Shown here: piece after piece, positions 8,289 to 16,059 of the stretch
How positions within the stretch are numbered: the stretch's first letter is position 1
How the letters are laid out: the number at the start of each line of letters is the position of its first letter
From: Micromonospora parva
Lineage (GTDB): Bacteria > Actinomycetota > Actinomycetes > Mycobacteriales > Micromonosporaceae
Reading direction: 5' to 3'
DNA length: 64,000 nt
Assembly (NCBI RefSeq): GCF_000718515.1
Contig: NZ_JNZS01000001.1
Location: 124,001-188,000 of the forward strand
Translations under genes and position numbers: made by a program
The notes under the pieces: generated by a model
Database searches by the model: none
What the model was told of the DNA's origin: nothing
The model's input: only the letters and a program-made list of their open reading frames with translations

Positions 8289-8626
8289 CGGTCCGCCCCC
8301 AGGAACCCCTGAGCCGGGTCGCGCACGGTGTGCGTGACCAGCCCCGGCGGTGTGCCGTTGGTGAAACCCTCCAGGTGCGACAGCACCACCCGGTGCCCGT
8401 CCACGCGCACCCAGACGCTGTAGCCGACCCGGACCGTCAACGTCTGCGTGCACGGCTTGATGGTCGGGCCGTAGTTCGGGCAGGCGACGATCTTTCGTCC
8501 CTCCGGGTCGTCGTCGACGAGCACGGGCACGCCGGTGACTGTCACCCACTGCCGCGAGGGTCGGTTCTCGACCCGGCCGTCGTGATCGCAGGTGATCACG
8601 GAGTCCCGGTGGATCCACCGCATCAT
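8285..8626 (-). CDS. PAAR-like spike-tip protein
   Basis: A 113-residue protein following the PAAR-like layout of actinobacterial injection clusters. It has an early VITCDHDGRV, a VTVTGVPVLV strand pair, then VACPNYGPTIKPCTQTLTV, then VWVRVDGHRVVLSHLEGFTNG. Three Cys and several His residues could bind one metal ion, as in PAAR cones. Such proteins sharpen the tip of the VgrG-like spike. The start is the ATG at 8626, in ATGA overlap with the spike gene; a second ATG at 8623 has the better spacing to the AAGGAGG at 8630-8636. The family call is by pattern, not by alignment. Confidence 0.72.
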   Translation of the reverse strand: MMRWIHRDSVITCDHDGRVENRPSRQWVTVTGVPVLVDDDPEGRKIVACPNYGPTIKPCTQTLTVRVGYSVWVRVDGHRVVLSHLEGFTNGTPPGLVTHTVRDPAQGFLGADR

Positions 8627-10215
8627 CCGCCTCCTTGCTGATGGGCGTGGGCAAGCGTTCGGGCCTGCTCCGCCGCGGTGCTCGGGTCCTCGGTCGACTC
8701 GGCGTGCAGGAAGTCCACGCTGCGGGCGCGCACCACCATGGCCCGACCGGGTGCGGAGATCACCAGGTCGGACGCCGCGTGCAGGGTGGCCAGGTCGGGG
8801 GTCAACTCCAGGAAGCTGCCGCCCTCGGTGGCCAGCCGCAGGCTGCGCCGCACGTCGTCGACGACTATCGACTGCCCGCCGGCGGTGCGCATCGTCCAAC
8901 GGCGGGCCTTTCCGTCGTCGATGCCCGCGTCGTACGGCTCGACCGCGCCGAACAGCGAACCGAGCACGATGCCCGAGGCCGGCTCCCCGCCGGGCAGCAC
9001 CACCAGCACGGTGTCGTCCGGGTCGGGAAGCGCCACGAGGCCCTTGCCCGGCCCGGCACCGGGACAGAGCACGGCGAGCCAGCCGGCGTCCAGGTCCCCG
9101 TACGCCGGCAGGGTCAACCGGACCCGGCCCAACCCGTCCGGGTCGGCGACCTCGGTGACCGTGCCGAGGGTGACCACCGCGCCGCCGGTCGGGCCCGCCG
9201 GGATGGCCGGCGGCACCGTGGAGAACCGGGTCAGGTGCCCGTTGCCGTCCACCGTGTGCACCACCTCGGTCAGCACGTACGCCCCGGCGACCGGGTCCGG
9301 CACCCCACCCAGGTCGACGCGGCGGCCCGGACGCAGCGCCGGATCGCCCTCGGCCACCCCCTCGGCGGTGACCAGCGTCGCCGCCCGGGTGTCCAGGCGG
9401 GCCTGGGCCAACGCCGCCAACTCGTCGTCGCTGCGGCCGGGCTGGTCCACTGCGGTGCGAACCCCGCCGGCACCCACGTCGGCCGGATCCGGGCGGTCGT
9501 CGGCGGGCCTGCCGCAACGGGCCTCGTCGACCTGCTGGCTGATCACCTCGGCCCGCTGCGGATGCCAACCCAGCGCGGCGCTGGCACCACTGGCCTGATC
9601 GGTGTTGGTGGACAGTCGCAGGGTGTGCACCCCCGCGCCGAGCGTCAACACGACCGGTTCCCCGTAACCGGCGAGGGTGACCAGCCGGACCCCGTCACCG
9701 TCGGCGGCCAGGTGCAGGCCGGCCCGGCCGGCCACCTCGCGCAGCAACTCCAGATCGCTGTGCCGGTGCTGGAGCAGCCGCTCCAACCGGGGGCCGTCAT
9801 CCTCGGCGGTCACCGTCAGCCCCACCGCGTCGCACAGCTCCCGGGCCAGCTCGACGGCGGTCACCGAGGTGAACACCCGCAACCCCTGCCGTTTGCGCAA
9901 CCGGTGCAGCGGGTCGTACGCCCGCAACCGCAGCACCGCCGCCCCGTCGGCCGCGTACTCCACCTCCACGCCGGTGACCTCACCGGTGAACAGGGCGTCC
10001 GTGTGGTCGGCGAGCCGTACGTCGAGCGCCGTGCCGGGGCGTACCGCCGGGTCGAACGCGCCGACCCCGGCGGTGGTGGCGAGCACCAGCTCGGCCTGGG
10101 TGGGCTGGTCGAGGCGGGCCGCCACCCGCAGTGACCGGATCCGCTGACGAGCGGCGCCGACCAGCTCGACGCCGTCGAGCCGGACGGTCAACGCCCGGGG
10201 CGCGACGCTGGTCAC
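8623..10215 (-). CDS. VgrG-like spike protein (phage late control D / gp5 type)
   Basis: A 530-residue central spike. The N-terminal half is a gp27/late-control-D-like module (RIRSLRVAARLDQPTQAELVL; LFTGEVTGVEVEY; LRLRAYDPLHRLRKRQ; LLREVAGRAGLHLAADGDGV). A gp5-type OB-fold follows near residues 350-420 (GTVTEVADPDGLGRVRLTLPAY, DTVLVVLPGGEPASGIVLGSL), then a beta-helix-like repeat tail (GGQSIVVDD, GSFLELTPD, APGRAMVVRARSV). No extra effector domain is fused at the C-terminus. The start is the GTG at 10215, in GTGA overlap with the tube/LysM gene; an upstream open stretch to 10263 is rejected. Confidence 0.9.
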   Translation of the reverse strand: MTSVAPRALTVRLDGVELVGAARQRIRSLRVAARLDQPTQAELVLATTAGVGAFDPAVRPGTALDVRLADHTDALFTGEVTGVEVEYAADGAAVLRLRAYDPLHRLRKRQGLRVFTSVTAVELARELCDAVGLTVTAEDDGPRLERLLQHRHSDLELLREVAGRAGLHLAADGDGVRLVTLAGYGEPVVLTLGAGVHTLRLSTNTDQASGASAALGWHPQRAEVISQQVDEARCGRPADDRPDPADVGAGGVRTAVDQPGRSDDELAALAQARLDTRAATLVTAEGVAEGDPALRPGRRVDLGGVPDPVAGAYVLTEVVHTVDGNGHLTRFSTVPPAIPAGPTGGAVVTLGTVTEVADPDGLGRVRLTLPAYGDLDAGWLAVLCPGAGPGKGLVALPDPDDTVLVVLPGGEPASGIVLGSLFGAVEPYDAGIDDGKARRWTMRTAGGQSIVVDDVRRSLRLATEGGSFLELTPDLATLHAASDLVISAPGRAMVVRARSVDFLHAESTEDPSTAAEQARTLAHAHQQGGG

Positions 10216-11081
10216 GGCACACCCCCGGTGGTGCTCGCGGGCGGGCCGGTCACCGCGTTCCACGGCGCGTCGGCGAGGGCGGCGTCCAGGTACGACGCTC
10301 CCGCGCCCACCGCACCGGCCACCGTCCGGGCCACCCCGGTCATCGCACCGCCGACTGTCGTGCCGGTGCCGGCGACGGGTGGGACGGCGAGGGTGGTGCC
10401 GGCCGGCACCGCGAGGGGGTCGGTGATCCGGTTGTGTTCGGCCAGCAGCCGCCAGCGCAGCGGCGAGCCGAGCGCGTCATTGGCCAGCAGGTCGAACCGT
10501 ACGCCGGAGCGACCCGGCTCGGCCGCACCGTCACCGGCGGCGATCACCGCGCTGCCCGGCGCGGCGGTAGGGGTGCTCGCGGCGGCCAGCTCCTCGGCGA
10601 AGCCGGCCTCGGCCTGGTCGGCCGTCTCGGCGGCGCGGACCAGCTTCAGCCGCAGCCAGGACCGTCGCGGTGACCCGGTGCCGGTGAACGCGTCGAAGCG
10701 TTCCGCCACCGCGATGATCACACCGGGCACGTTCCAGGTCTTGCCCCAGACCAACCGGACCAGCGGCGGCCGCAGCCAACCGTGTTCGGCGGTGGAGTTC
10801 TCCGCCAGCATCCACAGCGGACGGGTGAGCACCCGCACGTCGGCCGGACGCAGTTGCGCCTCCACGAAGTCGACGTCGAAGAGCAGGTCGAGCACCAGCT
10901 CGGTGCGACCGCCGCCGGTGAAGACCAGCGGGTCGTCGGCCAGGCCGGACCCGGTGAGTTGCCCGCCGCCGGCACCCCGCTGGCGGACCCCGGCGAGCCG
11001 GGTCACCTGCACGGTCTCCGGGTTGAGCAGGCAATCCACCCGGACAGCCGAGGAGTCGATGAGGAAGGCGACGCGTTCCAT
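10212..11081 (-). CDS. CIS tube protein with LysM-like C-terminal region (Afp7 type)
   Basis: A 289-residue protein joining the inner tube to the spike. Residues 1-150 match the CIS tube domain: VRVDCLLNPETVQVTR, ELVLDLLFDV, LRPADVRVLTRPLWMLAEN, PPLVRLVWGKTWNVPGVI. A LysM-like segment sits near residues 195-240 (RFDLLANDALGSPLRWRLLAEHNRITDPLAVPAG), as in Afp7/gp53-type hub proteins. The tail is Gly/Ala-rich. The A of its ATG (11081) is also the last base of the upstream TGA. Function follows from the family and from its place between tube and spike genes. Confidence 0.88.
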   Translation of the reverse strand: MERVAFLIDSSAVRVDCLLNPETVQVTRLAGVRQRGAGGGQLTGSGLADDPLVFTGGGRTELVLDLLFDVDFVEAQLRPADVRVLTRPLWMLAENSTAEHGWLRPPLVRLVWGKTWNVPGVIIAVAERFDAFTGTGSPRRSWLRLKLVRAAETADQAEAGFAEELAAASTPTAAPGSAVIAAGDGAAEPGRSGVRFDLLANDALGSPLRWRLLAEHNRITDPLAVPAGTTLAVPPVAGTGTTVGGAMTGVARTVAGAVGAGASYLDAALADAPWNAVTGPPASTTGGVP

Positions 11082-12526
11082 CAGTCACCCGCCTGTTCCC
11101 GGTCCAGTCGGGTCAGCTGGGCGGTGTCCAGCGCCGGCCCGGCGACCGACCACAGTGCGCTGTCGTCGGGCAGCGCCGGCCACGGGTCGTCGCCCCGCGC
11201 CGACCCGACCGGCGTCGGCGTCGCAAAGCCCGTCGCCCGTCCGCCGCCGACGGTGTCCCACCCGGGGTCGGGCAGGGCGGCCGGTCGCCCGGACCGCGTC
11301 CGTTCGCCGGGCAGGTCCAGCCAGCGGTCACCGTCGCCGACGCGCGTCACGTCCCCGCGCCCGGCGGTGGGCGCGTCCCAGCCATGCGTCGCGGTGCGGC
11401 CGGTCCCGGATGCGTCGGCCCCGCCCAGGTCCGGCCAGGCCGGACGCCCGGACCACGTCGCCGAGTCCACGCGCGCCGACCGGTCCGCGCTCGGTGCGCC
11501 GGCACGCCGGCCGCGCTGGTCCGTTCCGGGCCGGGGCGGACCGTCCGAGTCGCCGGGGGACCCGTCGTGGCCACCGGTGCTCCGGGTGGCGGTGGGAGAT
11601 GCGGCGGGCGAGTCGGCGGAACGCCCGGGACCGTGGTCGACCATGCCGGGCCAGGGTGCGCCCCGGGACGGGCGTGCGGTGGTGCGGGTAGGTTCGGGCT
11701 CCGGCCGGCGGGGCCGGCTGCCGGATGGACTCTGCGCTCGGAAAACCATGGAGCGGACCGGCTGCGGCGCCGACCCGGGCAGTCCGCTCGCGTCGAGGGC
11801 CGTGGCGTCGACGGCGGTGCTGGTGCCCTGGTCCGCCGGTCGTACCGGGGGCACCGCCGCGCCCGGTCCCATCGGCCCGGCCGATTCGGCCCACACGTCG
11901 GGCCAGGTCGCGCCGGTGGGCGGCGATGTCGTGTCCGAACGGGACGGCGAAGCCCCGCCACCGGACCGGCCGGCGGCACCGGCCCCCGTACCGTCGGGCT
12001 GGTCACCGGCCCTCGTACCGTCGGGGTAGTCACCGCGCGGTGACCAGCGGACCGGCCGGCCGCTCCGGTGCCCGGCAGGCGACCTGGTCGGCCCGGTGTC
12101 CCCGCGCGGACCGCGACCCCGCCGGCCCGTCCCGCCGCCCGCGCTGACGGGTGCGTCCGCGTCGACCTCGCCGTCGTGCCCGCCGGCCCGGCCGGACCCG
12201 GAAAACCGGCTGAACGCGCCGGGGTCCGGGGAGGCGGTGTCGACCCGGCCCGTCGATCCGCCCGGCCGCCCATCCCCGGCCTCGGCCCGGGACGGGTCGA
12301 GGTCCAGGTCGTGCAGCAGGCCGGGCGCGTGGGCGGCGACCAGGTCCAGCCAGTGCCGCGGCGGCTCCCCGAAACGACGCGGCGTCGCCACCGGCGGCTG
12401 CGACAGCGGCGACGGCGACGGCAGGTGCCCGTCCGGCTCGACCCGCCCGGCGAGGCGCTGCACCGCCCCTGCCGCCGAACGCAGTCGGCCGGCCAGCCAG
12501 CTACGCGGGCGTCGGCGCGGTGGCAC
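11081..12526 (-). CDS. Long disordered protein of the eCIS operon, function unknown
   Basis: A 481-residue protein almost wholly of low complexity: Gly, Asp, Pro, Arg, Ser and Thr dominate, and hydrophobic residues are scarce after residue 75. Only the first 75 residues (WLAGRLRSAAGAVQRLAGRV; RHWLDLVAAHAPGLLHDLD) and the last 40 (DDPWPALPDDSALWSVAG; LDTAQLTRLDREQ) look able to fold. Short PDG, WPDLGG and GDRW motifs recur. The start is a GTG at 12526 inside the tube gene (26-base overlap) and could lie later. The slot between tube and tube/LysM genes is constant in related clusters as I recall, with an unrelated-looking protein there. It could be a scaffold, chaperone or length-determining protein; none is shown. 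Confidence 0.6.
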   Translation of the reverse strand: MPPRRRPRSWLAGRLRSAAGAVQRLAGRVEPDGHLPSPSPLSQPPVATPRRFGEPPRHWLDLVAAHAPGLLHDLDLDPSRAEAGDGRPGGSTGRVDTASPDPGAFSRFSGSGRAGGHDGEVDADAPVSAGGGTGRRGRGPRGDTGPTRSPAGHRSGRPVRWSPRGDYPDGTRAGDQPDGTGAGAAGRSGGGASPSRSDTTSPPTGATWPDVWAESAGPMGPGAAVPPVRPADQGTSTAVDATALDASGLPGSAPQPVRSMVFRAQSPSGSRPRRPEPEPTRTTARPSRGAPWPGMVDHGPGRSADSPAASPTATRSTGGHDGSPGDSDGPPRPGTDQRGRRAGAPSADRSARVDSATWSGRPAWPDLGGADASGTGRTATHGWDAPTAGRGDVTRVGDGDRWLDLPGERTRSGRPAALPDPGWDTVGGGRATGFATPTPVGSARGDDPWPALPDDSALWSVAGPALDTAQLTRLDREQAGD

Positions 12527-12983
12527 CGCCGGTCTCCAGCTCCAGGCCCTCGTACCGCAGGGTCAGCGAGGCGATGGCGATCTCGTGGCTGAGGGTGTTG
12601 AGGTGCGCGCCGCGCCACCGGGTCGGCCACGCGTCGATCAGGTTCCAGCGCAGCACCTCGGCGGTGCCCACCGAGTCGAGCAGCACCACTGAGACGTTGC
12701 GCCGGTTGAGGGTGCCCTGGGCGGTGGCGTTCACCCAGTCCCACAGCTCGCGGGAGGCGGTGAGGCCGAAGTGCAGCGTCACCGGCTCGTACTCGGCCTG
12801 ACCGGGCACCATCCGCATCCGACCCAGGCCGTGCTCCCGGTACGGCTGCCCGGGAATGTTCACCTCCAACCCGGTCATCTCGGTGAAGTGACCGTTGGTG
12901 ACACCGTTGATGAGCAGGCGGAAGTTGTACGCCCGGTACGGGTCGACCGGCGCGCCGGGTTGCGGGGTCGCGGTGGTGGGCAT
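12501..12983 (-). CDS. Inner tube protein (T4 gp19 / Afp1 family)
   Basis: A 160-residue phage tail tube protein. Key segments are YRAYNFRLLINGVTNGHFTEMTGLEVN, the usual strand-turn start, then YEPVTLHFGLTASRELWDWVN, then RRNVSVVLLD and WNLIDAWPTRWRGAHLN. The protein forms stacked hexamers inside the sheath, through which cargo passes. There is one tube gene only; many eCIS encode two or three paralogues. The ATG at 12983 starts one base after the sheath stop. Confidence 0.95.
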   Translation of the reverse strand: MPTTATPQPGAPVDPYRAYNFRLLINGVTNGHFTEMTGLEVNIPGQPYREHGLGRMRMVPGQAEYEPVTLHFGLTASRELWDWVNATAQGTLNRRNVSVVLLDSVGTAEVLRWNLIDAWPTRWRGAHLNTLSHEIAIASLTLRYEGLELETGGATAPTPA

Positions 12984-12984
12984 G

Positions 12985-14235
12985 TCAGCCTCCGATCGTC
13001 TCGGTCTCGGTGCCGCCGGCCCACTGGCTCAGCTTGAACACCACGAATTCGGCGGGCTTGACGACAGCGATGCCGATGTGGGCGATCACCATGCCGGCGT
13101 CACGGACGTCCGGCGGGTTGGTCTCCTCGTCGCACTTGACGAAGAACGCCTCCTCGGGGCTGCGCCCGAGCAGCGCGCCGTCACGCCACACCCGGGTGAG
13201 GAACGCCCCGATGTCGCGGCGGATCGAGCGCCAGAGGGTGAAGTCGTTGGGCTCGAACACCATCCACCGGGTGCCGTTGGCGATGGCCTGCTCGATGGCG
13301 ATGCTGAGCCGCCGGACGTTGAGGTAGCGCCACTCGCTGGCCTCGGCGGCGAGCGTACGGGCGCCCCAGACGCGGATGCCCTCACCGGCGAAGTAGCGGA
13401 TCACGTTGACGCCCTTGGGGTTGAGCACGTCGTGCTCGGGTCGGGTGACCAGGTAGCCCAGGTCGACGGCGCCGCGTACGGGTTCGTTGGCGGGGGCCTT
13501 GTGCACACCGCGCAGGGCGTCGGTGCGGGCCCAGATGCCGGCCAGGTGCCCGCTCGGCGGGGTGAGTTCCAACTCGCCGCTGATCGGGTCGCGGACCCGC
13601 AACCAGGGGTAGTAGAACGCGCCGAACTCGGACTGTCGCGGCCGGTACGCGGCCCCCTCGTGGCCGCCGGAGCCACCCGGCTGGGCGGAGCCGCCGCCAG
13701 GGCCGGCGGCCGCACCGTCGGCGGGCTTGGCGGGTTTGCCGGCGGAGGGCGTGGCGACCCGGGTCAACGCGGAGATGTCGTCGATGTCCGGCGCCGGGTC
13801 GCAGATCGCGACCATGGTGCGGGTGCGTTCGGCCATGCTGAGCAGCGCCTCGTGGGACACCACGTCGTGGAAGCCGGGTGCGGCGATGATGGAGATCTCG
13901 TCGACGGCTTCCAACAGTTGCAGGCCGCCGCGCCGCTGCCCGGTGCCGGTGATCGCGCCGCCCTCGCCGACGTTGACGACCCAGCAGCGGGCGCCCCCGT
14001 TGTCCAGGAACCCGAAGACCGCCCGGGCCAGGGGAGTGCTCTCCACCCGCTCGCCGCCGGCGAAGAGCCGCAGGAACTCCGTCCAGTTGTTGACCGGCAC
14101 CGCCCTGCCCAGGTGGGCGGAGTGGTCCGGGGCGACGCCGACGAAGGCGGCGATGCTGGTGCTCACCGGCCCGATCGGTCGGGCGCCGCTGGGGACCTCC
14201 TCGACATAGATGCCGGGGGAGAAGTAACTGGGCAT
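12985..14235 (-). CDS. Contractile tail sheath protein (subtilisin-like sheath family)
   Basis: A 416-residue sheath protein, at the short end for the family (roughly 400-650). The N-terminus SPGIYVEEVPSGARPI donates the strand that links neighbouring subunits. The C-terminal half contains VNVIRYFAGEGIRVWGARTL, EWRYLNVRRL, IANGTRWMVFEPND and KPAEFVVFKLSQWAGG, all typical of the phage_sheath_1 C-domain. A flexible Gly/Ala/Lys/Pro insert (about residues 164-198) replaces the larger outer domain of longer homologues. AAGGAG stands seven bases before the ATG at 14235. Sheath contraction powers the tube. Confidence 0.96.
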   Translation of the reverse strand: MPSYFSPGIYVEEVPSGARPIGPVSTSIAAFVGVAPDHSAHLGRAVPVNNWTEFLRLFAGGERVESTPLARAVFGFLDNGGARCWVVNVGEGGAITGTGQRRGGLQLLEAVDEISIIAAPGFHDVVSHEALLSMAERTRTMVAICDPAPDIDDISALTRVATPSAGKPAKPADGAAAGPGGGSAQPGGSGGHEGAAYRPRQSEFGAFYYPWLRVRDPISGELELTPPSGHLAGIWARTDALRGVHKAPANEPVRGAVDLGYLVTRPEHDVLNPKGVNVIRYFAGEGIRVWGARTLAAEASEWRYLNVRRLSIAIEQAIANGTRWMVFEPNDFTLWRSIRRDIGAFLTRVWRDGALLGRSPEEAFFVKCDEETNPPDVRDAGMVIAHIGIAVVKPAEFVVFKLSQWAGGTETETIGG

Positions 14236-14258
14236 CGGCGCTCCTTAGCGGGTGGGTG

Positions 14259-14957
14259 TCAGTGGGTCGGTGGCGCGCAGACGATGACGATGTCGTCCTC
14301 GGCCGCGTCGACGTCGGCGGTGAGGACGAGCCCGCGTCCGGTCAGCCGCAACCGGACCGGGCCCGGGTGCTCGGGGTCGTGCGGCACACCGGCGATCAGG
14401 AACCGGCCCTGCGGGTCGGTGCGGGTGACGGACCCGGTGCCGGGCAGCTCGACCCGCATCGCGGCCAGTGGTTGGTGCTCCGGGCCGACGACCCGCCCAC
14501 GGAGGCTGCGCACGTCGAGTTGCCGCAACCGCAGCGGTTGCCGCACCGGCGGCGCGGCCGGGGTCGTGTGGTCCACCTGCGCCGCCACGTCGATCAGCAG
14601 CGCCGGTCGGGGCGCCGCACCGAACGCCGTCCACAGTGGCGCGTCGCCGGCCTCCAGCACCACCGGGTACCTGCCGTCGCTGGTCGCGGCGGTGAGCACC
14701 CGATCCAGCCGGGGCAACCCGGCGGGCCCGGTCACGCAGAGCAGGTGGCGGACCGTGAACCGGTACGGTTCGCGGACCGCGCCGCTGGAGCGGGTCTGCC
14801 GGGCCGGGCGCAGGTCGAGGGGCCAGAGGGTGAGCCCGTCGGCGTCGTCGCACGCGCGGGGCGGGCCGACCGGGACGGGTTCCCCCGCCGCGCTGGTCAC
14901 CCAGGCGACCAGCTCGGCGGTGGCGGTCTCGATCGGCCCGCGCCCGTGGGTGCTCAT
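14259..14957 (-). CDS. eCIS-associated protein with C-terminal carboxypeptidase-regulatory-like domain
   Basis: A 232-residue protein. The first 150 residues (ETATAELVAWVTSAAGE; YRFTVRHLLCVTGPAGLPRLDRVL; PRPALLIDVAAQV) form an alpha/beta module whose length and place next to the sheath recall the Pvc16/DUF4255 cap proteins, but I cannot confirm homology. Residues 158-220 are a carboxypeptidase-regulatory-like beta sandwich: LRGRVVGPEHQPLAAMRVEL, then TRTDPQGRFLIAGVP. The ATG at 14957 overlaps the HExxH gene as ATGA. It may cap the sheath end or decorate the particle; both are inferences. Confidence 0.65.
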   Translation of the reverse strand: MSTHGRGPIETATAELVAWVTSAAGEPVPVGPPRACDDADGLTLWPLDLRPARQTRSSGAVREPYRFTVRHLLCVTGPAGLPRLDRVLTAATSDGRYPVVLEAGDAPLWTAFGAAPRPALLIDVAAQVDHTTPAAPPVRQPLRLRQLDVRSLRGRVVGPEHQPLAAMRVELPGTGSVTRTDPQGRFLIAGVPHDPEHPGPVRLRLTGRGLVLTADVDAAEDDIVIVCAPPTH

Positions 14958-15562
14958 CGCGGTGGCGTCCCCTGGATCCGGTACGCGATGGCCTCGTTCC
15001 AGACGTGCGGGTAGACGCCGATCTCGAAGTACCGGGTGAAGCGGTTGATCGGTGCGTTGGTGTGATCGTGGTAGAGCAGCCACACCGGCGCGATGGTGAA
15101 CAGGACGTAGTTGGCCAGCACCAGGGGGATGTAGAGCGGCCCGAGCAGGCGGCCCTGGAAGATGTGCACGTCCTCGTGCCGCTGGATGCCGGAGCTGGAG
15201 CCGGCGCAGACCGTGCCGATGGTGGTGGCGTAGCGGGGTGAGACCCCCTCCACCACGCTGACCCGTCCACTGTTCAGCGACGTGGGCCGGTCCAGGGAGT
15301 GCCCGAAGATCAGGTGCACGGTCAGGTAGATGGCGCCGACGACAGTGTTGAGCAGACTCCAGGTGTGGTCGACGACGAAGAGGAAGATGCCGCGGGCGTC
15401 CGAGGCGTACACCCCGGCGGAGGCCACCGACCAGCCGAAGACCGCGCCGACCACCAGGCCCACGACGGCGCCGATCAGCAGCCCGATCGGGCCACCGGCG
15501 AGGAAGCCGAGCAGGGCCCCGAAGCCGACCTGGATGACGGCGCTGAGGATTCCGAAGACCAT
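14954..15562 (-). CDS. Membrane protein with an HExxH motif, eCIS-associated
   Basis: A 202-residue protein with a glycine-zipper-like hydrophobic N-terminus (residues 5-50, GGPIGLLIGAVVGLVVGAV), a second helix near 65-85 and a third near 148-165. Residues 125-150 carry RHEDVHIFQGRLLGPLYIPL. HEDVH is a perfect HExxH and is followed by Gln-Gly, as in small predicted zinc-metallopeptidase-like families (HExVHxxQ...GPLFIP). It recalls, without matching, the HExxH of the eCIS core domain DUF4157. A membrane-bound protease or a degenerate relative is possible. The ATG at 15562 lies 13 bases after the holin-like gene. Confidence 0.6.
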   Translation of the reverse strand: MVFGILSAVIQVGFGALLGFLAGGPIGLLIGAVVGLVVGAVFGWSVASAGVYASDARGIFLFVVDHTWSLLNTVVGAIYLTVHLIFGHSLDRPTSLNSGRVSVVEGVSPRYATTIGTVCAGSSSGIQRHEDVHIFQGRLLGPLYIPLVLANYVLFTIAPVWLLYHDHTNAPINRFTRYFEIGVYPHVWNEAIAYRIQGTPPR

Positions 15563-15575
15563 GACGACACCCCTC

Positions 15576-15911
15576 TCAGACCCAGGAACGGAAGACTCGG
15601 GGCTCGCGACCGCTGGCGACCTGCGTCGGCGTCGCCTGCCGGTTGCCGGGTGGAAACTGGTTGACGCCGAGCGCGGCGGAGAAGATGACCAGCGCGTTGA
15701 AGAACGCGATGACCCACTTCTCGCCGCCGGCGTCGTCGGCGAACGCCGCCGTCACGTAGGACAGCAGCAGCGCGATGGCGATGGCGATCCACTTGCGGAG
15801 CTTGTCGCCGCTCGGGCCGATCAGCCCGCCGATGACGTTGGTGGCCAGCAGGGTGGCGGCGCTCGCGCCGGCGATCGTCCCCAGAGCTGCCCAGGTGAAG
15901 AGATCGTTCAT
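15576..15911 (-). CDS. Small holin-like membrane protein, first gene of the eCIS operon
   Basis: A 111-residue protein with three short hydrophobic helices (residues 5-30, 40-60 and 67-83) and a polar C-terminus (NQFPPGNRQATPTQVASGREPRVFRSW). Size, helix number and location at the head of a contractile-tail operon resemble phage holins, but there is no adjacent lysin gene, so the holin idea is weak. AAGGGGG stands six bases before the ATG at 15911. The 148 bases upstream, up to the lipoprotein gene, probably hold the operon promoter; I see no convincing hexamers. Confidence 0.55.
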   Translation of the reverse strand: MNDLFTWAALGTIAGASAATLLATNVIGGLIGPSGDKLRKWIAIAIALLLSYVTAAFADDAGGEKWVIAFFNALVIFSAALGVNQFPPGNRQATPTQVASGREPRVFRSWV

Positions 15912-16059
15912 GACGATCCCCCTTTTCTGCGATGGTGCGACCGGGATGTGGTGGTGGTGAGGTTCGGTGCGCCCGCAGCGGGAGCACCGGGGCCGGTCGC
16001 CGTCGGTTCGGGGGCGGCCGGGGCCGGGCGTGGCCGTCCGGGGCCGGCCACCAGATGGA

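Noticed and set aside
10216..10263. Extended N-terminus of the VgrG-like spike
   Set aside because: The GTG at 10215 gives the GTGA overlap typical of this operon; the upstream extension is Arg-rich and overlaps the previous gene in its coding end.
2503..15911. Prophage
   Set aside because: Contractile tail genes are present but there is no capsid, portal, terminase, integrase or attachment site; the set fits an eCIS.
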